Shown: positions 8,183 through 15,536 of the stretch, one piece after another
How the letters are laid out: the number at the start of each line of letters is the position of its first letter
Position numbering within the stretch: position 1 is the stretch's first letter
DNA from: JANXSD01 sp043758125
GTDB taxonomy: Bacteria > Bacteroidota > Bacteroidia > AKYH767-A > OLB10
DNA: 18,383 nt
Assembly (NCBI GenBank): GCA_043758125.1
Contig: JAYVOC010000223.1
Location: forward strand, 1 to 18,383
Direction of reading: 5' to 3'
Position numbers and translations under genes: made by a program
The notes under the pieces: model-generated
Told to the model about the DNA's origin: nothing
The model's database searches: none
Seen by the model: only the letters and a program-made list of their open reading frames with translations

Positions 8183-9637
8183 ATGATTAAGCGACTTTTG
8201 ATTTTATCATTACTCTGCTTGGGATTTTATTCCTCAAGTTTCTCACAGGAAATGTGGGGAACAGCGCCTAGTAATTATGCCGGTCAAATGGGTTTAGAAC
8301 TAAATCCCGCATCCATAGTAGCAGCGCCTTATAAATGGGAAGCACATATTTTTTCGATGGATGTTTCTCTTACTAATAATTACATGTATTTGGCTGCAAA
8401 TAGCAAACTGTTTAAAAAGAGTTTCAAAGGTGAATCAATAGAACAAGATCGCTTAACTGATCGCAATACAAAGACTCCAAACAAATACGCTTACTCATCA
8501 ACCTTTATAAAGTACCCTGGATTTATTTGGGTTGATAAAAAATTTTCTATTGCATTTCATGTTTCTACACGTATTGAATTAAGTGCAGCAGGTGTACCTT
8601 ATCATCTTGCAAAATTTATCAAAGAAGGCTTTACTTATACTCCGCAACAAAATCAAGAATTAACAACGCATAATGCAAATGTCGTTTTGATAAATTGGCA
8701 TGAAGCTGCTTTAACTGTTGGCACAATTTTACAAAATTCAAAAGATGCTTTTATCACAGGAGCTATCACGTTGAAATATAATTATGGTATGAATGCATAC
8801 TATACAAATATTGAATCATTCGATTATAATGTGCCTAATGATTCTGTTTTGATCGTGCATAATTTAAGTATGGATGTTGGTCATGCAACTCCAATAAATG
8901 GTGATGGTGGACTTGCTGCTACATTGAAACAAAGAGGTCATGGTTTCTCAACTGATATAGGTGTTCAATATTATAAAAATCGCAATGACAATTTTTATAA
9001 TCCTTGTGCAAAAGGTAAAGATGAAAAGCCTTATGATTATAAATTAGGTGCTTCAATTATTGATTTAGGTTATATTAGATACAATCATGACGCAAAAACT
9101 TTTAAATTCACGAATGAAAATACTGTTTGGACGGGTTTTGATACTGTAAAATTTGACGGCGTTGGCTATACGGATTCATTACTCTCGAATCAGTTCTTTG
9201 GAAATTATCGTGGATCAAAAGATAAGTTTGCTTTTACTTTATTTACACCAGCAGCAATAAGTTTACAAGCAGATTTTTGTTTTCAGCCTAGATTATTTAC
9301 AAGCATCAATATTATTCAGCGAATCAGTTTTAGTAAACGAGAAGTGAAACGTTCTAATGAAATTTCCATCGTTCCTCGTTATGAAACAAAACGATTTGAA
9401 GTCTCACTTCCTATTTCAGTGTATGATTATTTCCGACCACGATTAGGATTAGCATTCAGGTATGGTGCTTTTACTTTAGGTACGGATATGCTAGGCGCTT
9501 TTTTAGGTGTTACCAATACTTTCGGTGCTGATATTTACTTCGGAATTAGTGTAAAACATTTTGGTAAATGTGGAAACAATAAATCTAGCAGAGGTAAAAA
9601 AGCAAAAATAGAAAAGTGTAATACCCCCGGAAAATAA
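8183..9637 (+). CDS. DUF5723-like outer-membrane beta-barrel protein
   Basis: 484 residues with a clear signal peptide (residues 1-22, MIKRLLILSLLCLGFYSSSFSQ; cleavage near SFSQ). The mature N-terminus contains SNYAGQMGLELNPASI, followed by the KWEAHIFSMDVSLTNNYMYL block. This is the pattern I associate with the Bacteroidota family DUF5723, thought to form an outer-membrane barrel. The rest alternates short amphipathic strands rich in aromatic residues (for example FEVSLPISVYDYF, GLAFRYGAFTLGTDM), consistent with a barrel. The final 25 residues are lysine-rich with two cysteines (CGNNKSS, KAKIEKCNTPGK), a polar tail beyond the last strand. The function is unknown. It faces the YncE-like gene tail to tail, with 12 bp between the stop codons. 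Family membership is moderately sure; surface location is inferred. Confidence 0.85.
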   Translation: MIKRLLILSLLCLGFYSSSFSQEMWGTAPSNYAGQMGLELNPASIVAAPYKWEAHIFSMDVSLTNNYMYLAANSKLFKKSFKGESIEQDRLTDRNTKTPNKYAYSSTFIKYPGFIWVDKKFSIAFHVSTRIELSAAGVPYHLAKFIKEGFTYTPQQNQELTTHNANVVLINWHEAALTVGTILQNSKDAFITGAITLKYNYGMNAYYTNIESFDYNVPNDSVLIVHNLSMDVGHATPINGDGGLAATLKQRGHGFSTDIGVQYYKNRNDNFYNPCAKGKDEKPYDYKLGASIIDLGYIRYNHDAKTFKFTNENTVWTGFDTVKFDGVGYTDSLLSNQFFGNYRGSKDKFAFTLFTPAAISLQADFCFQPRLFTSINIIQRISFSKREVKRSNEISIVPRYETKRFEVSLPISVYDYFRPRLGLAFRYGAFTLGTDMLGAFLGVTNTFGADIYFGISVKHFGKCGNNKSSRGKKAKIEKCNTPGK

Positions 9638-9649
9638 AATCTTATTTCG

Positions 9650-10672
9650 TTAAGGAGCGATTTCTAAAATAGTAAATGTGCCAGGTTTGATGGGTGATCG
9701 CGGATGTGGATTTTCAGTAGTAGGCGCGGGAGCTTTGTCGTAATCAGCAACAGGTAAATACAAATAATGTGTTTCAGAATTTATACAAATTGTTCGAGCA
9801 CCTATTTGTGTTGGTAGATTTTTAAGCACACTGAATTGTAATTTATTTTTCTGAATTATAGTTAACGTTCCCTCACCATTTGAAGAATATATTCGTTGTA
9901 AAGATGGATCGTATGCAACGCCATCAACACCTTCGCCAATAGGAGCAGAGGTTATTACTTTTCCATTTTCAATACTACTAATCACCATTAATTTATTGTC
10001 ACAAACACTAAATAGTAAATGATTTATTTGATCAATCGCAAGTCCACTTGGCTCTACACCAGGAGCAATTGACCATGACCTTTTTATTTTAAAATCATCA
10101 GTACTTATTTCAACAATTTCGCTCTTATCTTCAATATTTACGTAGATCATTCCATGATTATCTGTAACTGCAAATTCAGGTTTTCCCGGCAATACAATTG
10201 TATTAATTACTTTATCTGTTTTCGCATCAATAACCGTAGCATTCGATCCTCTTCCATTAAACGTGAAAATTTTATTGCTTACAGAATCAAATAAAATAGC
10301 ATCAGGATTTAGTCCTGTAACTTTTATTCTGCCAATGAATTCATAGGTATCTAAATTAAAAACAGAAACAGAAGTATCCTTACCACAACTAATGTATCCT
10401 TTATTTAAATTTTTCGCCAATGCAATACCATGAACGCCCTTTGTATCATTAATGGTCCCAATAATTTTTTGTGACTTTACATCAAGAACTTGAACCATGT
10501 TTCCATGAGAGATAAAAAGCCTACCAGTATTTACATCCATATTCAGGTAATCCCAACCACCATCACCTGTAACAGAAATTTTATTAATGATTTTGTAATT
10601 GGCAACTGATGATTGTGCTTTTGCTTGGTTAAAACAAATAGCAATTAATACGATGATGAAATATTTTTTCAT
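9650..10672 (-). CDS. Secreted YncE-like beta-propeller protein
   Basis: 340 residues. A signal peptide at 1-20 (MKKYFIIVLIAICFNQAKAQ) predicts export to the periplasm. The mature protein is built of seven-blade-type YVTN/YncE repeats of about 40 residues, for example VQVLDVKSQKIIGTI, VSVFNLDTYEFIGRI, ATVIDAKTDKVINTIVLPGKPE, then GLAIDQINHLLFSVCDNKLMVI, VAYDPSLQRIYSSNGEGTLTII. Family knowledge: such propellers serve as binding scaffolds and are rarely catalytic; no ligand can be named here. The C-terminus contains a proline-rich loop (APAPTTENPHPRSPIKPG). The ATG lies 5 bp after the stop of the isoaspartyl peptidase gene, so it is probably the last gene of that operon. A functional link with that peptidase is not evident. 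Confidence 0.9.
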   Translation of the reverse strand: MKKYFIIVLIAICFNQAKAQSSVANYKIINKISVTGDGGWDYLNMDVNTGRLFISHGNMVQVLDVKSQKIIGTINDTKGVHGIALAKNLNKGYISCGKDTSVSVFNLDTYEFIGRIKVTGLNPDAILFDSVSNKIFTFNGRGSNATVIDAKTDKVINTIVLPGKPEFAVTDNHGMIYVNIEDKSEIVEISTDDFKIKRSWSIAPGVEPSGLAIDQINHLLFSVCDNKLMVISSIENGKVITSAPIGEGVDGVAYDPSLQRIYSSNGEGTLTIIQKNKLQFSVLKNLPTQIGARTICINSETHYLYLPVADYDKAPAPTTENPHPRSPIKPGTFTILEIAP

Positions 10673-10677
10673 TTTTT

Positions 10678-11604
10678 TTATTTATAGATTAATACACAAG
10701 GATCTTCATTATTTTTTTGATATGCGCGATACATTCCTTCAGAATTGAATGGCAAGCAGATAATGCCATTTTTGTCAATGGTAATTAATCCGCCTTCACC
10801 ACCCATCTTCACCAACTTTTCCATTACTACTTTAACGGATGCTTCTTGTAAACTTAAACCTCCATATTCAATCATGCAAGAAATATCGTGAGCGACAACT
10901 GATCTAATAAAAAATTCTCCATGTCCAGTACAACTCACGGCACAAGTTGCATTGTTTGCATACGTTCCAGCACCAATGATAGGTGTATCACCAATACGGT
11001 TATAGTTTTTGTTTGTCATGCCACCAGTACTTGTACATGCTGCAAGATTACCGTGTTGATCTAATGCTACTGCGCCAACCGTACCAAATTTTTTGTCATC
11101 TTTTAATGTATGATCCAATTGCATTTTTCCTTCTTTTAATGCTTCTTGTAATTGCTCAAAACGGTATGAATCATAAAAATAAATATCATCTTCAAATTGT
11201 AAACCTTTTTCTCTTGCAAATTTTTCAGCACCGTCACCCGATAAAAAGACATGCTCCGATTGTTCCATAACCATTCGCGCAAGAAGTACAGGGTTTCGAA
11301 TATTTTGTACTCCAGAAACTGCACCAGCTTCTAATGTTTTTCCATTCATAATGGAAGCATCCATTTCATGTTTTCCTTCATTCGTAAAAACAGCGCCTTT
11401 TCCCGCATTAAAAAGTGGACAATCTTCTAAACTAACTACTGCTGCTGCAACAGCGTCTAACGCACTTCCACCTTTCACTAAAATTTTGTTTCCTATACTT
11501 ATTGCTTCAGCTAAAGCTGCATGATATGCTTTTTCTTTCTCACTCGTCATCGAAGTACGTGTAATCGTTCCAGCCCCACCATGTATCGCTATTGAATATC
11601 TCAT
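10678..11604 (-). CDS. Isoaspartyl peptidase / L-asparaginase (Ntn-hydrolase, plant type)
   Basis: 308 residues, full length for the IaaA/plant-type asparaginase family. These enzymes are made as one chain and cleave themselves to expose an N-terminal threonine, then hydrolyse isoaspartyl dipeptides and asparagine. Visible motifs: IHGGAGT (7-13), LFNAGKGAVF (64-73), MDASIMNG (81-88), the processing site KKFGTVGAVA with nucleophile T175, STGGMTNK (192-199), RIGDTPIIGAG (203-213; R203 and D206 bind substrate in the family) and TGHGE (226-230). No signal peptide is seen, so the protein is cytoplasmic. It stands 62 bp after the YggS-type gene and 5 bp before the YncE-like gene. The ATG overlaps the last heptamer of a repeat array, and its ATGA overlaps the stop of a five-codon mini-ORF. 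Two further in-frame methionines (M19, M81) are too far downstream, because the HGGAG motif must be included. Confidence 0.95.
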   Translation of the reverse strand: MRYSIAIHGGAGTITRTSMTSEKEKAYHAALAEAISIGNKILVKGGSALDAVAAAVVSLEDCPLFNAGKGAVFTNEGKHEMDASIMNGKTLEAGAVSGVQNIRNPVLLARMVMEQSEHVFLSGDGAEKFAREKGLQFEDDIYFYDSYRFEQLQEALKEGKMQLDHTLKDDKKFGTVGAVALDQHGNLAACTSTGGMTNKNYNRIGDTPIIGAGTYANNATCAVSCTGHGEFFIRSVVAHDISCMIEYGGLSLQEASVKVVMEKLVKMGGEGGLITIDKNGIICLPFNSEGMYRAYQKNNEDPCVLIYK

Positions 11605-11618
11605 TTTTCGTAATTCAT
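11601..11618 (-). other. Five-codon mini-ORF overlapping the isoaspartyl peptidase start
   Basis: An ATG at 11618-11616 begins the frame M-N-Y-E-K-stop. The TGA stop (11603-11601) overlaps the peptidase ATG (11604-11602) as ATGA. The mini-ORF arises because a 14-bp unit carrying the start region is duplicated in tandem. Whether it is translated is unknown; it may be a by-product of the repeat. Confidence 0.2.
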
Positions 11619-11636
11619 TTTTCGTAATTCGTAATT
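11602..11636 (-). repeat. Five tandem heptamers at the isoaspartyl peptidase start
   Basis: On the minus strand the 35 bp read AATTACG, AATTACG, AAAAATG, AATTACG, AAAAATG with no gaps; the last ATG is the start codon of the peptidase gene. AATTACG-AAAAATG therefore forms a perfect 14-bp tandem duplication. Heptamer copy changes would shift the spacing ahead of the start codon. Confidence 0.8.
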
Positions 11637-11658
11637 CTCCAAATAGTGGCCCCTTCGT

Positions 11659-11679
11659 GGTAATTTTTAATTTTTAATT
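11659..11679 (-). repeat. Three related heptamers at the 3' end of the yggS-type gene
   Basis: On the minus strand the sequence reads AATTAAA, AATTAAA, AATTACC. It covers the last codons and stop of the YggS-type gene and the first bases of the gap. The heptamers share the AATT core with the array at 11602-11636, from which they are separated by 22 bp of unrelated, GC-richer sequence (GGGGCCAC). Confidence 0.65.
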
Positions 11680-12341
11680 CTCTCCCCAAAGATAGCACTT
11701 CCAATTCGAATCATTGTGCTTCCACAATCAAGTGCAATTTCAAAATCACTCGTCATGCCCATCGAAAGTATGTTAAAATTTCTTGGAAAGGGTGACATCA
11801 ATTTGCAATTATCAAAAATCCTTTTTAGATGTAAGAATTCAATTTTTATCTGTGCTTTATCTTCCGTTAGTGTTGCCATTCCCATCACACCTCGAATGTT
11901 TACGTTCAATAAATCTGTTGCTGCTGGTAATAACATTAATTCCTCCGCTTCAGCTTCGTCAAATCCAAATTTTGATTCTTCTTTCGCAATATGAATTTGC
12001 AAAAGACAATCTACTTCAATACCTATCTTTTCTGCTTGTTTATTTATCTCTTGCAATAATTTAATGCTGTCTACACCATGTATAAGATGAACGAGAGGTA
12101 TAATACTTTTTACTTTATTGCTCTGTAAATGTCCTATAAAATGCCAAAGTATATTTTCACTTAATTGAGGTTCTTTATCAATAAATTCTTGAACATAATT
12201 TTCAGCAAAATCCTTTTGACCAATCGTATAAAGTTCTTTAATATCTTGAATTGGTTTTGTTTTTGAAACTGCAATTAATTTAGCATTGTACTTCAATGAT
12301 GTTGCTAATATTTTATTATAATTATCAATATTTACCGACAT
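11667..12341 (-). CDS. yggS: YggS/PROSC-type PLP homeostasis protein
   Basis: 224 residues, the usual length of the YggS/PLPBP family: single-domain TIM barrels like the N-terminal domain of alanine racemase, which bind pyridoxal phosphate and help balance vitamin B6 and amino acid pools but show no known enzymatic activity. The PLP lysine is K27 in LIAVSKTKP. Other family blocks are DFAENYVQE (44-52), WHFIGHLQSNK (66-76), VMGMATL, and the phosphate-binding end LSMGMTSDFEIALDCGSTMIRIGSAIFG. The gene is cytoplasmic and starts 3 bp after the stop of the alpha/beta hydrolase gene, so translational coupling is likely. The identification is firm. Confidence 0.96.
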   Translation of the reverse strand: MSVNIDNYNKILATSLKYNAKLIAVSKTKPIQDIKELYTIGQKDFAENYVQEFIDKEPQLSENILWHFIGHLQSNKVKSIIPLVHLIHGVDSIKLLQEINKQAEKIGIEVDCLLQIHIAKEESKFGFDEAEAEELMLLPAATDLLNVNIRGVMGMATLTEDKAQIKIEFLHLKRIFDNCKLMSPFPRNFNILSMGMTSDFEIALDCGSTMIRIGSAIFGERIKN

Positions 12342-12344
12342 GTT

Positions 12345-13028
12345 TTAAGAGATAAATTGTTCGATTTCACTTGCTAGTTTATCATAGCTTAATTTTTCGA
12401 ATGGATGTGAAGTATCAGAAAAAACAGAAAGAGATCCATTGGGTAATTGACGATAGGTGTGCAAGGATTCTTCTACACTCACCATGTTATCACGATCACC
12501 AATACAAATTCGTACTGGACATTGAATCTTTTTATAGTCACTATCTTCCAGATGATTTTCTCCTAAATCTTTCATTAATGATGCTATTTCAATCATCAGT
12601 TTTTTCCAGTCATTGGGTAAATGACGATTGGCTAATTGTGATGCAAATGAGGGGATTTTCTCTTGAATTTTTGCTGGATTAAGCTTGCTAATTTCGATTG
12701 TAGCAATTTCGTTACTCCAATTATATTTGGTTGCTAGAGTAATAATTTTATTGAATCGAATTTGTTTATTTGCTTGCAGATTTAGAGTGATATATCCACC
12801 CATACTGTAACCAAATACATTGCAATTTTCTAATTCGAACTCTTGAATAAAATCTACTACCGAATTCGAAAGATTAGAAATACTTAGAGATTCGCTTAAA
12901 AATTTTTTACCACCATGACCAGGAAAATCGAAACTATAAATATCAAATTTATTTCTTAGCAAATCCGCTAAAGGCTCCATCTGTGCAGATGATCCTAAAG
13001 CGCCATGTAAGAGTAAAAGTTTTTTCAT
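12345..13028 (-). CDS. Alpha/beta-hydrolase fold protein
   Basis: 227 residues, compact, no signal peptide. The fold is shown by LLLLHGALGSSAQM (oxyanion-hole HG at 8-9), FDFPGHGG (33-40), the nucleophile elbow GYSMGG with S75, IGDRDNMV with the likely catalytic D180, and a histidine in SDTSHPFEKL (H208). All three members of the triad are therefore present. The substrate is unknown; the length and motifs resemble small carboxylesterases or MenH-type hydrolases, but no menaquinone gene is nearby. It seems to be the first gene of a four-gene minus-strand cluster and is followed after 3 bp by the yggS-type gene. I found no clear TAnnTTTG element in the 85 bp before its ATG. Confidence 0.93.
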   Translation of the reverse strand: MKKLLLLHGALGSSAQMEPLADLLRNKFDIYSFDFPGHGGKKFLSESLSISNLSNSVVDFIQEFELENCNVFGYSMGGYITLNLQANKQIRFNKIITLATKYNWSNEIATIEISKLNPAKIQEKIPSFASQLANRHLPNDWKKLMIEIASLMKDLGENHLEDSDYKKIQCPVRICIGDRDNMVSVEESLHTYRQLPNGSLSVFSDTSHPFEKLSYDKLASEIEQFIS

Positions 13029-13113
13029 TTAATTATTGAATTGTTCACGATGATGATCAAGTTGAAATTGATAATTTTATGATAACCTACTTCGCATAAA
13101 ACATTTTCCATTA

Positions 13114-14109
13114 CTACATTGAATCTTTTAAATTGGCGATGATATTTTCTGCAATTTTATCTTTTACAAAGAAGTTTTCAAGAACTACTTTCGCTTGATT
13201 AGGAGCTTCCGCCAAGGAGGAAATTGATGCATTATAAGTATCTCTTATAAGTTGAATTTGCGTTTTGTTTTTTATTCCACAAACTTGTATAGCCTCATTA
13301 ATCGCTTGCACTTTCATGCCTTGATCTTTTATTTTTCCGAGTTCATCAATAGCCCAACTTAACGCATAAAAATTTGTTGAATCAATAATTAAGGAATCAA
13401 AGTTTTGAGGTGCTTTTGGTAATTTATTAAATGGTGAATTTATTATCTCTTTTGTTTGATATTTTTTAAAAGAGCTAGGTGTCGTTTTTAGTTCTCTTAA
13501 TTGTATCCATCCATTACAAACTTGTGCATAAATACTAACCCACCTCAACTTCCTTCTGATTTCATGAATACCACCTTCGATATCATTAATATCTAGTGTT
13601 TTTTGTTCATAAGCTTCTTGAACTTTCGTTAATTGCTTCATCATGTATTTAGCAAGTAACTTTCTCAATTCTTTTACTTTAGGATAATCTATTTTCGAAA
13701 AATCAGTAATCAAGTCAGTATAAGTAGGAACATTAGTTCCAATCCATTTCTGTTCAACTAAAAAATCGCCCATCAATTTTTGATGATCATCCAAGTTTTT
13801 TTTAAAATAGGCGATGAAGTTGGGATCTATTCCTTCTTTTCCTTCAATACTTTTGTAAAGTGCTTCGTAGTAATCAAAAGTTCCTAATACATCTTCCACT
13901 TTTTTAAAAAGATCATTATAACCATTAAATGTTTTTTTGTCAACTGAATAACGAAGTATTCTTGTTGCAGCTTCTAGGCGAAAAAATATATTGCGTGCTC
14001 CTTCATGGAAAAATTTTAATTCAGCTTCATCAACATTACTTAATCGCGATGATAGGTTATGTAACTCTGTTAAGTGAGCTGCAATTCCATAAGGAAGAAT
14101 TTCTTTCAT
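13114..14109 (-). CDS. Uncharacterised helical protein, weakly CHAD-like
   Basis: 331 residues, not recognised with confidence. There is no signal peptide and no membrane segment, and the composition is rich in Lys, Glu, Leu and Ile, with long predicted helices throughout (for example 143-172 and 295-328). One segment, IHEIRRKLRWVSIYAQV (181-197), resembles the second-half motif of CHAD domains (a histidine followed by regularly spaced arginines/lysines on a helix); CHAD proteins bind polyphosphate. A second segment, FFHEGARNIFFRLEAATRILR (33-53), has a similar H/R spacing. Two such motifs would fit the internal duplication of CHAD, but the match is weak and the basic residues are few. It lies 128 bp downstream of the DUF1015 gene, behind a terminator, and 85 bp upstream of the alpha/beta-hydrolase gene, so it is probably transcribed separately from the serine operon. 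Confidence 0.8.
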   Translation of the reverse strand: MKEILPYGIAAHLTELHNLSSRLSNVDEAELKFFHEGARNIFFRLEAATRILRYSVDKKTFNGYNDLFKKVEDVLGTFDYYEALYKSIEGKEGIDPNFIAYFKKNLDDHQKLMGDFLVEQKWIGTNVPTYTDLITDFSKIDYPKVKELRKLLAKYMMKQLTKVQEAYEQKTLDINDIEGGIHEIRRKLRWVSIYAQVCNGWIQLRELKTTPSSFKKYQTKEIINSPFNKLPKAPQNFDSLIIDSTNFYALSWAIDELGKIKDQGMKVQAINEAIQVCGIKNKTQIQLIRDTYNASISSLAEAPNQAKVVLENFFVKDKIAENIIANLKDSM

Positions 14110-14170
14110 ATCAATTTTATAATTTGTTTTAATAATATTAATACTTGCTATTAATTATTCCTAAATGGAT

Positions 14171-14208
14171 AAAAAAAATCGTGCAGCGATTATTCAAATT
14201 ACTGCACG
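14171..14208 (-). terminator. Intrinsic terminator of the serC-serA-DUF1015 operon
   Basis: On the minus strand CGTGCAG (14208-14202) pairs with CTGCACG (14186-14180) in a perfect 7-bp, GC-rich stem with a 15-nt loop, followed at once by ATTTTTTTT (14179-14171). It begins 30 bp after the DUF1015 stop codon. It is the best hairpin-plus-T-tract in the window and faces the right way to end the serine operon. Confidence 0.85.
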
Positions 14209-14237
14209 GTATTTTCATAGTCATTAATAAATTAAAA

Positions 14238-15482
14238 TTAATCTAATGAGTGTACTATTAGTCCAGAGCGTAATTTTGGCTCGAACCAAGTAGTTTTTGG
14301 TGGCATGATTTCTCCGCTATCAGCTATGTCGATCAATTGTTTCATGGTAACTGGATACAACGCAAATGCTGCTGCCATTTTACCACTATCAACTCTTGTT
14401 TTCAATTCACCAAGTCCACGAAGTCCACCAACGAAATCAATACGTTTATCTTTTCTTAAATCAACAATGTTCAACAAGGGAGCAAGTACTCGTTCCGATA
14501 AAATGGTAACATCTAATACAGCTATAGGATCGTTATCATTGTACGTTCCTTCTTTTGCCGTTAACGAATACCATTTGCCACCGATGTACATACTGAAGTT
14601 ATGTAATTTATCAGGACGATATTCATTTGTTCCTTTATCAACAATATCGAAATTCTCTTTTAGCTTATTGATAAAATCTTCTTCACTTAATCCATTCAAA
14701 TCTTTTATTACGCGATTGTAATCCATGATTTGTAATTGATTGTCGGGAAAATGTACAGCAAGAAAAAAGTTGTATTCTTCTTTACCTGTATGATTTGGAT
14801 TCTTCTCACGTAATTCTTTGCCGACTAATGCAGCTGCTGCAGTTCGATGATGACCATCAGCAACATAAGTTGCAGGAATCTTGGCAAATAAATCTGTAAT
14901 TTTTTGAATCGTTGCATCATCATTCACAACCCAAACTGTATGACCAATATCATCATCAGTAATCATGTTATACTCTGGAGTTGATTTTGTTATTTCATTA
15001 ACAATAGCATCCAACTCTGGAACATTTGGAAAAGCAAAAAATACTGGCTCCGCATTCATGTGTCCAACACGAACATGATTCTTACGATCTTCTTCTTTAT
15101 CAGGACGAGTTAACTCATGCTTTTTAATTACGCCATTCATATAATCATCAACAGAAGCACAACCCATAATACCGTATTGTGTTCTGCCATCCATCGTTTG
15201 ACTATAAATATAATAGCAATCTTTATTTTCTTTAGCGAAAGCACCTTCAGCAATCATGCGTTCAAAATTTTCTTTTCCTTTCAAATAAATTTCAGGAGCA
15301 TACACATTTGTTCCATCAGGAAAATCTATTTCAGGTTTGATAACATGGTAAAAAGATAATGCATCACCATTAGCTTCAACTCTTGCTTCTTTTTCATCAA
15401 GCACATCGTAAGGACGACAAGCAATACGTTTCACTAATTCTTTCTTAGGACGAATTCCTTTAAAAGGTTTTAAAATGGCCAT
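14238..15482 (-). CDS. DUF1015 family protein in a serine biosynthesis operon
   Basis: 414 residues, full length for the DUF1015 family (PF06245). Blocks seen: AILKPFKGIRPKKE and CRPYDVLDEKEA at the N-terminus, KKHELTRPDKEEDR (120-133), TYVADGHHRTAAA (205-217), EYNFFLAVHFPDNQLQIMDYNRV (236-258), DFVGG (349-353) and the C-terminal MPPKTTWFEPKLRSGLIVH (393-411). The DGHHR motif (209-213) resembles the phosphate-contacting GxxR motif of the ParB/sulfiredoxin/serine-kinase superfamily; this is similarity by eye only. The protein is cytoplasmic. It lies 54 bp after serA and is the last gene before a strong terminator, so it is part of the serine operon. That position makes a role around phosphoserine or serine likely, for example phosphatase, kinase or regulator. 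The biochemical activity cannot be told from the sequence. Confidence 0.93.
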   Translation of the reverse strand: MAILKPFKGIRPKKELVKRIACRPYDVLDEKEARVEANGDALSFYHVIKPEIDFPDGTNVYAPEIYLKGKENFERMIAEGAFAKENKDCYYIYSQTMDGRTQYGIMGCASVDDYMNGVIKKHELTRPDKEEDRKNHVRVGHMNAEPVFFAFPNVPELDAIVNEITKSTPEYNMITDDDIGHTVWVVNDDATIQKITDLFAKIPATYVADGHHRTAAAALVGKELREKNPNHTGKEEYNFFLAVHFPDNQLQIMDYNRVIKDLNGLSEEDFINKLKENFDIVDKGTNEYRPDKLHNFSMYIGGKWYSLTAKEGTYNDNDPIAVLDVTILSERVLAPLLNIVDLRKDKRIDFVGGLRGLGELKTRVDSGKMAAAFALYPVTMKQLIDIADSGEIMPPKTTWFEPKLRSGLIVHSLD

Positions 15483-15536
15483 AATATTTAATTTTATTTA
15501 GAATAATTTTTTCTGTTTACTAGTGCACTTTAAAGT

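Noticed and set aside
9632..9647. AAATAA/TTATTT inverted repeat between the two convergent stop codons, considered as a bidirectional terminator
   Set aside because: Only 6 A/T pairs, overlapping the stop codon, with no following T-tract in either direction; too weak to call.
14112..14119. TAAAATTG on the minus strand as a promoter of the helical protein gene
   Set aside because: One mismatch to TAnnTTTG, no -33 element, and it almost touches the ATG; not distinguishable from chance, although a promoter somewhere in this gap is expected after the terminator.
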